From: Pseudoalteromonas rubra
GTDB lineage: Bacteria > Pseudomonadota > Gammaproteobacteria > Enterobacterales > Alteromonadaceae
Direction: 5' to 3'
DNA length: 64,000 nt
Assembly: GCF_000238295.3 (NCBI RefSeq)
Contig: NZ_AHCD03000044.1
Coordinates: forward strand, 310,001 to 374,000
The notes below the pieces were generated by a model. It saw only the letters and a list, made by a program, of their open reading frames with translations, was not told the DNA's origin and searched no databases. Shown in pieces: positions 47,635 to 56,745 of the stretch. Within the stretch, counting starts at the first letter, position 1. The number at the start of each line of letters is the position of its first letter. The position numbers were made by a program, and so were the translations under genes.

Positions 47635-47661
47635 AAAAAGGGAGCCTCATGCTCCCTTTTT
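47635..47661 (-). terminator. Terminator overlapping the end of the 61-aa gene
   Basis: GGGAGC (47640-47645) and GCTCCC (47651-47656), flanked by A and T runs on both sides, form an intrinsic terminator readable on either strand. The stop codon of the small minus-strand gene lies in the loop. It would limit read-through into the membrane protein gene downstream. Confidence 0.7.
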
Positions 47662-47832
47662 TTCTGCTCGAATATGAGCTATTTGATTTTTCACTTCGTC
47701 GCTGTTTTTGAGCGACTCCATGGGAACCTTAAAGGTTCCGTCTCCCTTTGCGACAACTTTAATTTGCGCTTTTTGACTTTCTTCAAGTCCGGGAGCAAAA
47801 AAGTTAGTAACTGACTCAATGATGCCTGACAT
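47647..47832 (-). CDS. Small 61-aa protein
   Basis: A small soluble protein (MSGIIESVTNFFAPG... ending EKKGA) with no membrane segment or known motif. The start at 47832 is set by a strong GGAGGGG a few bases upstream; an ATG four codons earlier overlaps that ribosome site. It lies upstream of the unknown membrane protein gene on the same strand, separated by a terminator hairpin. The good ribosome site and codon structure argue that it is real. Function unknown. Confidence 0.6.
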   Translation of the reverse strand: MSGIIESVTNFFAPGLEESQKAQIKVVAKGDGTFKVPMESLKNSDEVKNQIAHIRAEKKGA

Positions 47833-48192
47833 ACTCCCCTCCATTATCCAATTAGCGGATGCGCATTTTAACTATGTACATTTTATAGTCAAGGGCATGC
47901 GTGACCTTATGTCAAATGTCTATTTGCAAGTGATGTGCTTACTGACATGTAAACCTTACAACCCAGTTTAATGTTCGTCTATGGGCAATGTCTTACAAAT
48001 TAAAAAAGCTTGTCACTATACTGTCTGACCGTAACTTTACTTTTGAATGTTGTTGCACTAGTTCAAATATGCATAGTCAGCCGCACAAAACCTGCTATTG
48101 CTAAACCACAAACTAACAGTTTGTCGCAGGTCAATGACTTACAGTTCTTTTGTTGATACATTTATTTCACGATAATTTTACCAAAGTGTTTT
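47833..48192. other. Divergent regulatory region upstream of the WYL regulator
   Basis: About 360 bp with no gene seen, between the minus-strand small gene and the plus-strand regulator. It should hold promoters for both directions. The clearest element is the inverted repeat at 48108-48124, listed separately. Confidence 0.5.
48108..48124. promoter_or_regulatory. Candidate operator for the WYL regulator
   Basis: ACAAACT and AGTTTGT form a perfect 7-bp inverted repeat with a 3-base centre, 68 bp before the regulator start. Regulators of the BrxR/CapW kind bind inverted repeats near their own start, so this is a reasonable but untested operator. Confidence 0.4.
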
Positions 48193-49026
48193 ATGCAGGC
48201 TAAGGAAGAGCAATATTTTAGGTACATTGAAGCGGTGTTGTTTTGGCAAGGCGAAATCCAGACTGGCACATTTCAGGATAAATTTAAGCTTTCAAGGCCC
48301 AGTGCGAGGCGTTATGTCACCGACTTTATCGAGCGTTACCAGATTGCAGCAAGCTACAATGAGTCTGAGAAAGCCTATGTACTGGCAAGCCCCTTTACAC
48401 CTAATTATATCTCTCAGGATTTTGCTGAATACGCCAGCCTGACCGGAGAACAGTACGTTCATAACCTGAGCACCTCCACCATTACGGCGCTGGCATTACC
48501 ACACCGAAAGCTTAATCCAACCATTTTGCGTCCCATATTGAATGCATGTCGGCGACAAAGCGTGCTGGATATTCGCTATCAGTCAATAAAAGAAGGCGGT
48601 GAAACCGAGCGCGTGATCCGACCTCATACCCTTATCAACTCCGGCTTGCGTTATCATCTGAGAGCTTACTGTGAACACGCAAAAGGTTTCAGGGATTTCT
48701 CATTATCGCGTATCGTGTCTGCCTCCCCGGAATTTATCAGCAAAGCGCAAAAATACAAAAAAGACGACGAAGCCTGGCAGCAGGAAGTCACTTTAACCAT
48801 TATCCCCGACCCAAGACTCAGCGAGTACGCCCAGCAAGTCATCGCCCACGACTTTGATATGCACAATCACCAAAAGCAAATTAAAACCAACGCTGCGCTG
48901 ATCAATTATCTGATCAGCATCCTGAGGCTAGACGTTCAGCATCCGCACCCAGAAGCCCAACAAATAGTCATGGAACCGACTTGCTATCAGGAGCTGAGGG
49001 CTAGGGGGCTGCTATGGAACAGCTGA
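48193..49026 (+). CDS. WYL-domain transcriptional regulator (BrxR/CapW-like)
   Basis: A 277-aa protein. The N-terminal winged helix (residues 1-60; LSRPSARRYVTDFIERY as recognition region) is followed by a WYL domain (about 115-200) containing LDIRYQSIKEGG, RVIRPHTLINSGLRYHLRAY and FRDFSLSRI, then a C-terminal domain that probably dimerises. This is the layout of BrxR/CapW repressors, which often sit in front of phage-defence genes and respond to a small ligand. It is 106 bp upstream of cas3 on the same strand, so it probably controls the cas operon, itself, or both. Repression rather than activation is an inference from the family. Confidence 0.85.
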   Translation: MQAKEEQYFRYIEAVLFWQGEIQTGTFQDKFKLSRPSARRYVTDFIERYQIAASYNESEKAYVLASPFTPNYISQDFAEYASLTGEQYVHNLSTSTITALALPHRKLNPTILRPILNACRRQSVLDIRYQSIKEGGETERVIRPHTLINSGLRYHLRAYCEHAKGFRDFSLSRIVSASPEFISKAQKYKKDDEAWQQEVTLTIIPDPRLSEYAQQVIAHDFDMHNHQKQIKTNAALINYLISILRLDVQHPHPEAQQIVMEPTCYQELRARGLLWNS

Positions 49027-49132
49027 ACAAACGCACCAGACCTAGTAAATTTTTTACTGGTTGCAATCGCAGGATTGTTGGCATTTTATTCGCGTCGTAA
49101 GCTGAGTGTATTGAAAGCAAGGAAGTAATAGT

Positions 49133-52009
49133 GTGAGTGATTTTAACAGCGATATTTTTCAGTTCTGGGGCAAGGCCGACGAGCACAATACGCTACCCGC
49201 AGTGTGTCATATGCTGGATGTTGCCTTTGTGGCCCGGGCGATTATTCTCAAGCTGGCAGCTCAGGAGCGGGCTATTTTACTCAAGCCGTTTTTAACTATT
49301 GAAGGCGTTGATGAGGATACCGCGATTGCTATGGTAGTGTTGCTTATTGCCCTGCATGATCTTGGCAAGATCACACCGGGTTTTCAGTATAAGTTGCAGG
49401 ACCGGGTAAAGGGCTTATTCGACATTAACAAATTTAAGGTGTGTGGAGACGCGGAGACCAAACATGGCAATTCAGGATTTGTTATTTTGCATGACTACTT
49501 TTGTGGACAGTATGGTGTAGATAAGAGTGTTGCGAGAGTACTATTTTCTGCGGTTGCCAGTCATCATGGTGTATTTGTAGCGAATAAAAAACAATGTGGC
49601 TTGTGCGGCGATGAGCAATGGAGCCTTGTGCAGATCAATGCTATAGAATGGTTAGCCGATTACTTTTCCATTGACCTTTATCTATTTAACCAGCTTGCAG
49701 CTCAAACCTTAACGCCAGCCTGGTATTCTTATATGGCTGGGCTTTGTTCGGTTGCAGATTGGATTGGTTCAGATGAATCCCAGTTTAGGTATTGTACAGC
49801 CAGTGACTACAATGCTGTGCAAAGAGTGGATATTGCCAATGCGCTTGTGAGCTTTTTAAATATTAAGCATGTCACCGCTTCAAATAACAATGCAGATTTC
49901 ATAGATGTTTTTGGCTTCAAGCCTAATGCTTTGCAATTAAAGGTATTAGAGTTTATCAAGCTCAATGAGCTGCCCTGGCTCTCGATTATTGAAAGCGGTA
50001 TGGGGAGTGGTAAAACAGAAGCGGCGCAGGTTTTAGCCGATCATTTCACTCGCCACCTTGGTCACTCGGGTTTGTATGTGGCCATGCCATCACAAGCGAC
50101 AGCAAATCAGTTGTTCAAACGGACTTTACGGCTACTCAAAAAAGATGTGCTTGGATATCAGAATATTGAAACCCACTTAAAACACAGCAACGCAGATTTT
50201 GAGCCGCAATATGAAGCATTAAAGTTAAAAAGTATCGACTATCAGCATCAACAAAACACCACTTCCTCAGTGGTAGCAAATCAATGGTTCACATCAAAAA
50301 AGCATGGCTTACTGGCTGGTGCATGTGTAGGGACTATTGACCAGTTGCTAATGGCTGCAATGCGCTATAAGCATAATTTTGTCAGATTATTTGGGCTCTC
50401 AAATAAAGTTCTGATACTGGACGAGGTGCATTCCTTACAGAGTTTTCAGCTAGATTTGCTTAAAAATACATTGCATTGGATGGCCAAGCTTAATGTCAGA
50501 GTCATCATTCTTTCTGCAACTTTGCCCCGCACTATGTTGGTTGACCTGGTTCAGGCGTATGGGCAAGCATCAGAAACAGAGATTGAAGTAGAAGATAAAC
50601 CCTACCCAAGGATCACCACATACAGCTCAGGTGCTCTGGCGAAGTCTCACACAATTATAGAAACTGAGAGTGATAGTAAAAAAGAAGACCTAACCAGCCC
50701 TCCCGGAACCTACAAGATAAAGCTGCACTCAACGTTTCCAAAGTTGTGTATCAGTAATATGGCAAATGATGTTCTAACAACAGCTAATAAAGCAGGTTGT
50801 GGTGTGTTTGTTTGTATTTTGAATACCGTTGATAAAGTTCAGGAAATGTCCAGGCTCATTGCAAAACATTGCAGCGAAAGTGATGGTCGAGTTGAGTATC
50901 TAACTTTCCATGCAAAGTATCCATTAGCCACACGTTTGTCCATTGAGGAGATGATTGAATATCAGGTTGGCAAACATCCTGAGGATCATCGTAGCATCAA
51001 CCCTAACCGACCAGTGAAGGATAAATGTTTGATCCTAATAGGGAGTCAGGTCCTGGAACAAAGTCTGGATTATGATGCATGCGAGATGTTTACCCAAATT
51101 GCACCAATTGATCTGCTTTTGCAAAGAGTTGGCCGTGTTTGGCGTCATCAAATTAATAACACTGCTCGCTCTAAGTTTATCAAAACACCTACGTTAAATA
51201 TCTACCTGCCATCAATGGATAAAATTCCCGAGGACTATGGAGAATGGTTTGGTCACGGTGAAGTATTTATCTACCCCTCACATCTACTGGCTGTAACAAC
51301 TCGCTTGCTTTGGGAGAAGAATGAGGAAGTTGGTGGGGGCGGCTTTGACATTCATATTAATAACGATATGGATACATGGATCAATAAAGTTTATGCCGAT
51401 GTTGACCAACAAATAACCTGGCTCGAGCAGGAATACGACAAAGCATTTGAATTCAGGCTGGACAAGCGGACGCAATATACTTTAGCTAAAGAGATGATGT
51501 TTGATGCGGATAAGTCGAGCGTCAGAGCTCTATTAAAGTTTAAGAATAGTGAAATTGAAAACGATGATATTGTCCTCAGTACGCGTTTAACCAGTGTCAG
51601 CGTTCAACTGATTTTTCTTGTTGATAACGGAGAAGGAATGCTTGTTCCGGTCACAGAGTTTCCGTCCTATACACAAAATGTGCAAGCGCTTAACCAAGGG
51701 ACAAAGGAATATGTAGAATCAGAAGCGATTGATTGGCGAGTTGCAGAAAGGCTTAAAAAAGCAGATATTGCCCGTTTAAAGCAGGCACAAATATCACTGA
51801 GCCACGCCAAGTGGGTGACGCACTTTAAGGAGCAAGAAGAGTACTGGCCATTTGGTTTTATTGCTAAAGAAACCTGGCGACGTTCGCCAACACTGTTTAA
51901 CTGTATTCCAGTTGTGTTGGGTCAAGACTTATCTTACTCCAATAGTGAGTTGGGAGTGCTCAGGTTAGATCCTAAATTTGGGCTTAAAGTGGATAGAAGA
52001 AAAGTTTAA
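49133..52009 (+). CDS. cas3: Cas3 helicase-nuclease, type I-E
   Basis: A 958-aa effector that nicks and degrades target DNA after Cascade binding. The N-terminal HD nuclease domain shows EHNTLPAVCHMLDV (about 20), ALHDLGK (about 73) and ASHHG (about 143). The helicase domain has Walker A GMGSGKTEAA (about 289), DEVH (about 430), SATLP (about 463) and QRVGRVWRH (about 664). All catalytic motifs look intact. GTG start at 49133, with AAGGAAG about eight bases upstream. It is the first cas gene after the WYL regulator and is separated from cas8e by 109 bp. Confidence 0.96.
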   Translation: MSDFNSDIFQFWGKADEHNTLPAVCHMLDVAFVARAIILKLAAQERAILLKPFLTIEGVDEDTAIAMVVLLIALHDLGKITPGFQYKLQDRVKGLFDINKFKVCGDAETKHGNSGFVILHDYFCGQYGVDKSVARVLFSAVASHHGVFVANKKQCGLCGDEQWSLVQINAIEWLADYFSIDLYLFNQLAAQTLTPAWYSYMAGLCSVADWIGSDESQFRYCTASDYNAVQRVDIANALVSFLNIKHVTASNNNADFIDVFGFKPNALQLKVLEFIKLNELPWLSIIESGMGSGKTEAAQVLADHFTRHLGHSGLYVAMPSQATANQLFKRTLRLLKKDVLGYQNIETHLKHSNADFEPQYEALKLKSIDYQHQQNTTSSVVANQWFTSKKHGLLAGACVGTIDQLLMAAMRYKHNFVRLFGLSNKVLILDEVHSLQSFQLDLLKNTLHWMAKLNVRVIILSATLPRTMLVDLVQAYGQASETEIEVEDKPYPRITTYSSGALAKSHTIIETESDSKKEDLTSPPGTYKIKLHSTFPKLCISNMANDVLTTANKAGCGVFVCILNTVDKVQEMSRLIAKHCSESDGRVEYLTFHAKYPLATRLSIEEMIEYQVGKHPEDHRSINPNRPVKDKCLILIGSQVLEQSLDYDACEMFTQIAPIDLLLQRVGRVWRHQINNTARSKFIKTPTLNIYLPSMDKIPEDYGEWFGHGEVFIYPSHLLAVTTRLLWEKNEEVGGGGFDIHINNDMDTWINKVYADVDQQITWLEQEYDKAFEFRLDKRTQYTLAKEMMFDADKSSVRALLKFKNSEIENDDIVLSTRLTSVSVQLIFLVDNGEGMLVPVTEFPSYTQNVQALNQGTKEYVESEAIDWRVAERLKKADIARLKQAQISLSHAKWVTHFKEQEEYWPFGFIAKETWRRSPTLFNCIPVVLGQDLSYSNSELGVLRLDPKFGLKVDRRKV

Positions 52010-52118
52010 AAGTGGAGTTTCCGGTTTTGTTAAAGGTGGCAGTAACACTGTGAAGCTTTGTCCAAAATTAATGAAATTGGTAAGCAATAATTGGTTTACT
52101 TACAGAGAGTGAGGGAAT

Positions 52119-54197
52119 ATGAAATACGATTTATTAACTGAAAGCTGGATACCAGCCCAGGATTTACAGGGGGTAACCAACGAATACTCAATACTATCTT
52201 TGCTTGAGGCAGCCCCAAAGTTAAAGCGGATAGTGCACGAAAAGCCGCTTGTAGTGACATCGGTACAACGCTTATTACTGGCAATCTTGTATCGCAGTTA
52301 TGGCTACCTGGAACCGGACGAGTGGGATGAGGTTTTTGCAGCTGGAGAGTTCGATGAGCAAGTCTCCAGCTATCTTGGCTCGCCTAAGTGCGTAGAGCGG
52401 TTTGACCTTTTTTCAGAAACAAACCCCTTCTTTCAAACGGCAAACTTCACGAAAGAAAAGGGCGTAACAACATCGGTTAAAAAGCTCTCTCCTGATCTGG
52501 CGAGCGGTAACAATAAAACCCTATTCAATCATATTGCTGATAATCATGAGTTCTCACTACCGGCAAATGAAGCCGCACTTCAGTTACTTGTTTGTCAGTA
52601 TTTTAGCTTGGGCGGTGGGGTGAGTGGCAGTTCGGTACAATTTGGTAAGCACCCAAACCTGACCAATGCCCCATTAGTTGGCGGTGCAGTTGTGATGGTG
52701 GAGGGCGAAAACCTGTTCCAAACTTTAATGCTTAATTTGCATATGCCTAAAAATGAAGAGTGGCTCGAGCGCAAAACGGACCTGCCTGTATGGGAGCAAA
52801 ATGAGCCAGAGCAGCCTCAGGCTCGTGAAATGCGAGGGTTGAGTGATTATCTCACTTGGCGTGCTCGTCATGTGCGTTTACTGTCTCAGAAAGATGGCAG
52901 CGTTGCCCGTATGTTTTTTGCTCAGGGTTTGCCTAATCCAAAAGAAATGGAGCAGGAGCCTTATTTCGCGTATTACTTCAACAAAGAAGATAAAAAATTA
53001 CCTGTCAGATTAAGCTTCGAACGAGCATTTTGGCTGAATACTGCGAGTTTGTTGCAATATGCGAAGTCATCTAAAGTGGGTATAGATCCTGAAGATTTAA
53101 GGCCAGCGGGTATCCAGTTGTTAGCCGCTGAGGATAACGAGCTTATCGATAAACTAAAACTTAATTGCCAGTTAATGGGCTTAGAGAACAAGAAAGCTAA
53201 CCCTTTAGCTTGGTTTGAAGAGCGTTTGCCATTACCACTTAATTTGGTCGAAAAAGACCCTACACAACCAAGCCGAGATGGCCTGATTTTACTAAAAGGT
53301 ATACAGAGGGCTGAAATAATTCACCGACAGCTATTGAGTGCAGTAAGAACCTTTGCTTCTTATCTGCTACCAGATGGCGCCAGGACACAAGATATTTCAA
53401 CAAAGGTTGAGTCGATCAACCCTGCACGTTTCTACTGGCCTAAGCTTAATGAACCGTTTGAACAATTTATTTGGGCATTAAGTAATAACAGTGAAGAGGC
53501 CAAATTTAGTTGGCGTAAAGTGTGCCAGGAAACTGCATTTGCTGCATTCGAAGGTGCAACACATAGCTGGTGCTATAGTGGAGTTAGAGCACAAAAGGGC
53601 TTGAGCATCGCTAAACAACAGCTAGAAGAATCGCTATACGGAAGAACGTGGCAGCGTCACGTTTACTGGAGTCAGGATACTCAGGAAATCATCAGGCAGT
53701 TATATCAGTGGGGTAATCCAGATTACCCCAAAAGGGATATTCTGGCTGCGCTTAGGAAGTCTCTGGATCTGCAAAAAGGCTCTCAACTGACGGCGATATC
53801 TTACTTAGGGCCATTACTTTCCAGTGAGGATGAACGCTCCAAAGTGCAGGCTTTTGTTGCTGGTTTATTTGCAAGTCACGCCAAAGTGTATCAAGAAGCA
53901 CAACATAGCAGTTTTGGTCACATTTGGTATCAGGCGGATAAAGATCAACGCCCCGGCATGAGCTTTCGCTTTGAGTGCCTGCTGGAGGCTAAAGGTGAGC
54001 AGTTAAAACAAACGCTGCGCCAGATGGTACAAATTCTAAAAAGCAAAGACATTGCCATTGATTACCGAACCCTGATGGAAGATCTCTATCACTGGGATAG
54101 CGACGACAAACGCATTCAACTTAAATGGGCCAGAGATTACTGGGCCAAACCAATTCAATCCGATGAGTCTACAAACTCAGCAGACGCGACAAATTAA
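52119..54197 (+). CDS. cas8e: Cas8e-Cas11 (Cse1-Cse2) fusion, Cascade large plus small subunit
   Basis: A 692-aa protein, much longer than usual Cse1 (about 500 aa). Residues 1 to about 507 are Cas8e-like: YDLLTESWIP at the start, GGGVSGSSVQFG and NAPLVGG in the middle, then a helical C-terminal part. Residues about 515-692 look like Cse2/Cas11: YLGPLL, FVAGLFASHAKV, FGHIWYQ, RFECLLEAK, LRQMVQILKSKDI, then DLYHWDSDD and KWARDYW. No separate cse2 gene lies in the 14 bp before cas7. I see no in-frame ATG or GTG with a ribosome site at the domain junction that would make free Cas11; a TTG at 53601 has bad spacing. In normal Cascade, Cas8e recognises the PAM and two Cas11 copies brace the R-loop; a fusion would give one copy unless Cas11 arises otherwise. 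Confidence 0.93.
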   Translation: MKYDLLTESWIPAQDLQGVTNEYSILSLLEAAPKLKRIVHEKPLVVTSVQRLLLAILYRSYGYLEPDEWDEVFAAGEFDEQVSSYLGSPKCVERFDLFSETNPFFQTANFTKEKGVTTSVKKLSPDLASGNNKTLFNHIADNHEFSLPANEAALQLLVCQYFSLGGGVSGSSVQFGKHPNLTNAPLVGGAVVMVEGENLFQTLMLNLHMPKNEEWLERKTDLPVWEQNEPEQPQAREMRGLSDYLTWRARHVRLLSQKDGSVARMFFAQGLPNPKEMEQEPYFAYYFNKEDKKLPVRLSFERAFWLNTASLLQYAKSSKVGIDPEDLRPAGIQLLAAEDNELIDKLKLNCQLMGLENKKANPLAWFEERLPLPLNLVEKDPTQPSRDGLILLKGIQRAEIIHRQLLSAVRTFASYLLPDGARTQDISTKVESINPARFYWPKLNEPFEQFIWALSNNSEEAKFSWRKVCQETAFAAFEGATHSWCYSGVRAQKGLSIAKQQLEESLYGRTWQRHVYWSQDTQEIIRQLYQWGNPDYPKRDILAALRKSLDLQKGSQLTAISYLGPLLSSEDERSKVQAFVAGLFASHAKVYQEAQHSSFGHIWYQADKDQRPGMSFRFECLLEAKGEQLKQTLRQMVQILKSKDIAIDYRTLMEDLYHWDSDDKRIQLKWARDYWAKPIQSDESTNSADATN

Positions 54198-54211
54198 AAA
54201 GGAGTTACCTT

Positions 54212-55369
54212 ATGTCTTTTATCGAATTTCATGTATTACAGAACTTTGCCCCCAGCAACTTAAATCGTGACGATACTAACACCCCTAAATCTTGTGTATT
54301 TGGTGGTTCACAACGGGCGCGTATCTCAAGCCAGTGTCAGAAGCGTGCGATCCGCACGCATGGGGCATTTAACGATGCAGTGATAGAGCATCAGGGCGAC
54401 CGCGCGGTACGCACTCGTAAGCTAGCTTTTAAGATTAGAGATTTCTTGGTTGCCAATGGCAAACCTGAAGAGGCAAGTAATATAGTCTGTGAAAATTTAC
54501 TTGGCCTTGCTGAGCTGAAGTTGGTGCAAAAAGAAGAAAAACACAAGTTCAAAACTGAATACTTGCTTTACCTAGGGTTGAATGAGGTAGAAGCGCTTAA
54601 GAATATTGCGCTTGAAAATTTCGATGAGCTAAACCAGAAGGACAAAAAGAAGTTAGATAAAAAGCTCGCAAAACTAGTGGGTGAAGTATTTGGTAAGCAT
54701 CAACAGGCTTTCGCCGCAGATATAGCACTATTCGGCCGTATGGTCGCGGACAACAACAATATCAATGTTGATGCGGCGTGCCAGGTGGCTCATGCAATTT
54801 CAACTAATATTGTTACGCCAGCCATGGACTTTTTCACTGCTGTGGATGATGAATTGCAGGCGGGTGAGCAAGGCTCTGGCATGATGGGTGGTGTTTACTT
54901 TAACAGTGCCTGTTATTACCGCTATGCCCAGATCAATATTGATAAACTGGCGGCTAATCTTGGGCAGGATAAGGAACAGGTGATTGGCGCGGTAAAAGGG
55001 TTTTTCCGGGCGTTAGTTCAGGCAGTGCCTTCGGGTAAACAAAACAGTTTTGCAGCGCAAAACCCGCCAAGCTATATCAAAGTAAATGTGCGTAAAGATG
55101 GTGCGCCTTGGTCTCTGAGCAACGCATTTACTCAGGCTGTAATGATAGAAAAGCCTGATGAAGCGGAGCTTGAGCACCAGTCAGCACAAAAGCTGGAAAT
55201 GTTCGCCAAGAAGCTGACGGCTATGTATGGTGAATCTGGCTTTATTTTTGAGGGCCGCAGCACTTACATCGACAATCTGGAAGAGTATCAGGACAAGGAC
55301 AGTGGCACCATTGCACAACTGGAAGCTCAGATGCTGGATGCACTGCAAGGTACTTTGGAGTGTCAATGA
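54212..55369 (+). CDS. cas7: Cas7e (Cse4/CasC), Cascade backbone
   Basis: A 385-aa protein beginning FIEFHVLQNFAPSNLNRDD, the hallmark of Cas7e, with FGGSQRARISSQCQKRAIR just after. Six copies normally line the crRNA spacer in Cascade. It is somewhat longer than E. coli CasC (363 aa) because of a lysine-rich helical insert near 135-165. GGAG before ATG 54212 is a good ribosome site. The stop overlaps the cas5 start (ATGA). Confidence 0.95.
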   Translation: MSFIEFHVLQNFAPSNLNRDDTNTPKSCVFGGSQRARISSQCQKRAIRTHGAFNDAVIEHQGDRAVRTRKLAFKIRDFLVANGKPEEASNIVCENLLGLAELKLVQKEEKHKFKTEYLLYLGLNEVEALKNIALENFDELNQKDKKKLDKKLAKLVGEVFGKHQQAFAADIALFGRMVADNNNINVDAACQVAHAISTNIVTPAMDFFTAVDDELQAGEQGSGMMGGVYFNSACYYRYAQINIDKLAANLGQDKEQVIGAVKGFFRALVQAVPSGKQNSFAAQNPPSYIKVNVRKDGAPWSLSNAFTQAVMIEKPDEAELEHQSAQKLEMFAKKLTAMYGESGFIFEGRSTYIDNLEEYQDKDSGTIAQLEAQMLDALQGTLECQ

Positions 55370-56037
55370 GCACTTTGTTGATCCGACTAGCCGGACCAAT
55401 GCAGTCATGGGGGCTAAAAAGTGCCTTTGAACTGCGCAATACTCAGCTTGATCCGACAAAAAGTGGTGTGATCGGTTTGCTGTGTGCATCGCTAGGACGT
55501 GAGCGAAATGAGCCTCTGAATGACCTCACAGCATTGCGAATGGGCGTGCGCATAGATAAACCAGGCGATCTGGCATTTGATTACCAGACGGCGCTGAATG
55601 TGGCAAAGGCTGACGGTGGAAAACCGGATACACAGCTGTCACATCGTGTTTATCTCGCAGATGCCGCCTTTTGGGTAGGCTTTGAAGGCGACGCGGTTTT
55701 GCTTAAAAAACTGCATCATGCTTTGCTAAACCCGATCTGGCCGCAGTTTTTAGGGCGTAAGTCATATTTGCCGGGCATTCCTTTAGTTGATCCCCACGAT
55801 GCGTGTTTGGAATTACCTTTGGATCTGGCGTTGCAACAAGCACCAAGAATGCAAGCCGAGCATGAAAAGGTAGCCGGGACACCAGTGAAATACATCATCG
55901 ACAGTGAGGCACATGAAGGCACAGAACAACGACATGACGTACCGCTGAGCTTTGAGATAAACCACAGAGCCTTTACGTTCAGAAGTGTTAAAAGTAGCTG
56001 GGGCTTGGTGGATACGGAGGAAGTGCTATATGTCTGA
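55366..56037 (+). CDS. cas5: Cas5e (CasD), crRNA 5' handle binding
   Basis: A 223-aa protein beginning MSTLLIRLAGPMQSWG, typical of Cas5e, with the internal block GRKSYLPGIPLVDPHD. It caps the 5' handle of the crRNA in Cascade. The start at 55366 overlaps the cas7 stop (ATGA) and has TGGAG upstream; a GTG two codons earlier is less likely. The 3' end overlaps cas6e by eight bases. Confidence 0.95.
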   Translation: MSTLLIRLAGPMQSWGLKSAFELRNTQLDPTKSGVIGLLCASLGRERNEPLNDLTALRMGVRIDKPGDLAFDYQTALNVAKADGGKPDTQLSHRVYLADAAFWVGFEGDAVLLKKLHHALLNPIWPQFLGRKSYLPGIPLVDPHDACLELPLDLALQQAPRMQAEHEKVAGTPVKYIIDSEAHEGTEQRHDVPLSFEINHRAFTFRSVKSSWGLVDTEEVLYV

Positions 56038-56707
56038 CACTCTTTGGTATGAAAGCCGATTGTATTTTGATTCTGACCAGGCGGGAGAAGATCTTGGGTT
56101 TTTACACCCCGATGATCTTTATAAGCAGCATCAGTGGGTGTGGCGTTGTTTTGTTGACAGCGAGCTGACTCAGGCTGATTTTATGTTTCGCGTGGATATG
56201 GCGCTGCCAGTGCCAACAGTATTTATTCGCTCAAAACGTCAGCTAAAAAAAGCGATTAAAAGCTGGAAAATAGTCACTCAAACACAGCCGGAGCAGCTCA
56301 AAGAGGAAGGGCTGGTTCAGTTCTCATTGCGAGCTAACCCGACGGTAGATATTACGCCAAAAGGAGAGAAAACTCGCCGTCACGATGTTTTGATGCATGC
56401 CAAAAAACAGGCTCAAAAAGCAAATAGCGATGTAAATGAAGCTGTAGATATTGCTGCAAAAGCCTGGCTTGACAAAAAACTACAAAAGGGTGGTCTGGAG
56501 TTGCTTACTCAGTGTATTGAGTTCAGCAATTACAAGCAGCACAAAGTGGTTAAAAAAGACGGGGCAAGGCCCATCCAGTTGAGTTCGCTCGATTATTTTG
56601 GTGTGGCGAAAATCACCGATGTGCAAAAACTGGAGCAGGCATTATTCAACGGCATTGGTCGTTCCAAAGCCTTTGGCTGCGGACTGATGTTGATTAAACC
56701 GTTGTAA
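56030..56707 (+). CDS. cas6e: Cas6e (CasE), crRNA-processing ribonuclease
   Basis: A 225-aa protein that cuts the repeat hairpin to make crRNAs. The motif DLYKQHQWVWRCF aligns with DLYQLHQGLWHLF of E. coli Cas6e, placing the catalytic histidine at residue 34. The C-terminus has the glycine-rich loop GIGRSKAFGCGLMLIKP typical of Cas6. The start at 56030 lies inside the end of cas5 and follows GGAGG. It is the last gene of the Cascade block before a small gap and hairpin. Confidence 0.94.
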   Translation: MSDTLWYESRLYFDSDQAGEDLGFLHPDDLYKQHQWVWRCFVDSELTQADFMFRVDMALPVPTVFIRSKRQLKKAIKSWKIVTQTQPEQLKEEGLVQFSLRANPTVDITPKGEKTRRHDVLMHAKKQAQKANSDVNEAVDIAAKAWLDKKLQKGGLELLTQCIEFSNYKQHKVVKKDGARPIQLSSLDYFGVAKITDVQKLEQALFNGIGRSKAFGCGLMLIKPL

Positions 56708-56717
56708 CCAAATTTAT

Positions 56718-56745
56718 AAGGCGGGGCGACTCGCCTTCTTTCTTC
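56718..56745 (+). terminator. Weak terminator or attenuator between cas6e and cas1
   Basis: AAGGCG (56718-56723) and CGCCTT (56732-56737) form a 6-bp stem followed by a pyrimidine-rich stretch (CTTTCTTC). It could reduce transcription of the adaptation genes relative to the Cascade genes. The short stem makes this tentative. Confidence 0.4.

Noticed and set aside
49013..49099. 28-aa frame overlapping the end of the WYL gene, and a hydrophobic stretch in frame after its stop
   Set aside because: No ribosome site and no supported start; the hydrophobic stretch could be a remnant but cannot be defended as a gene.
53601..53603. In-frame TTG as an internal start for free Cas11
   Set aside because: The purine-rich stretch before it ends one base from the TTG, which is too close for a working ribosome site, and it would include the end of Cas8e.
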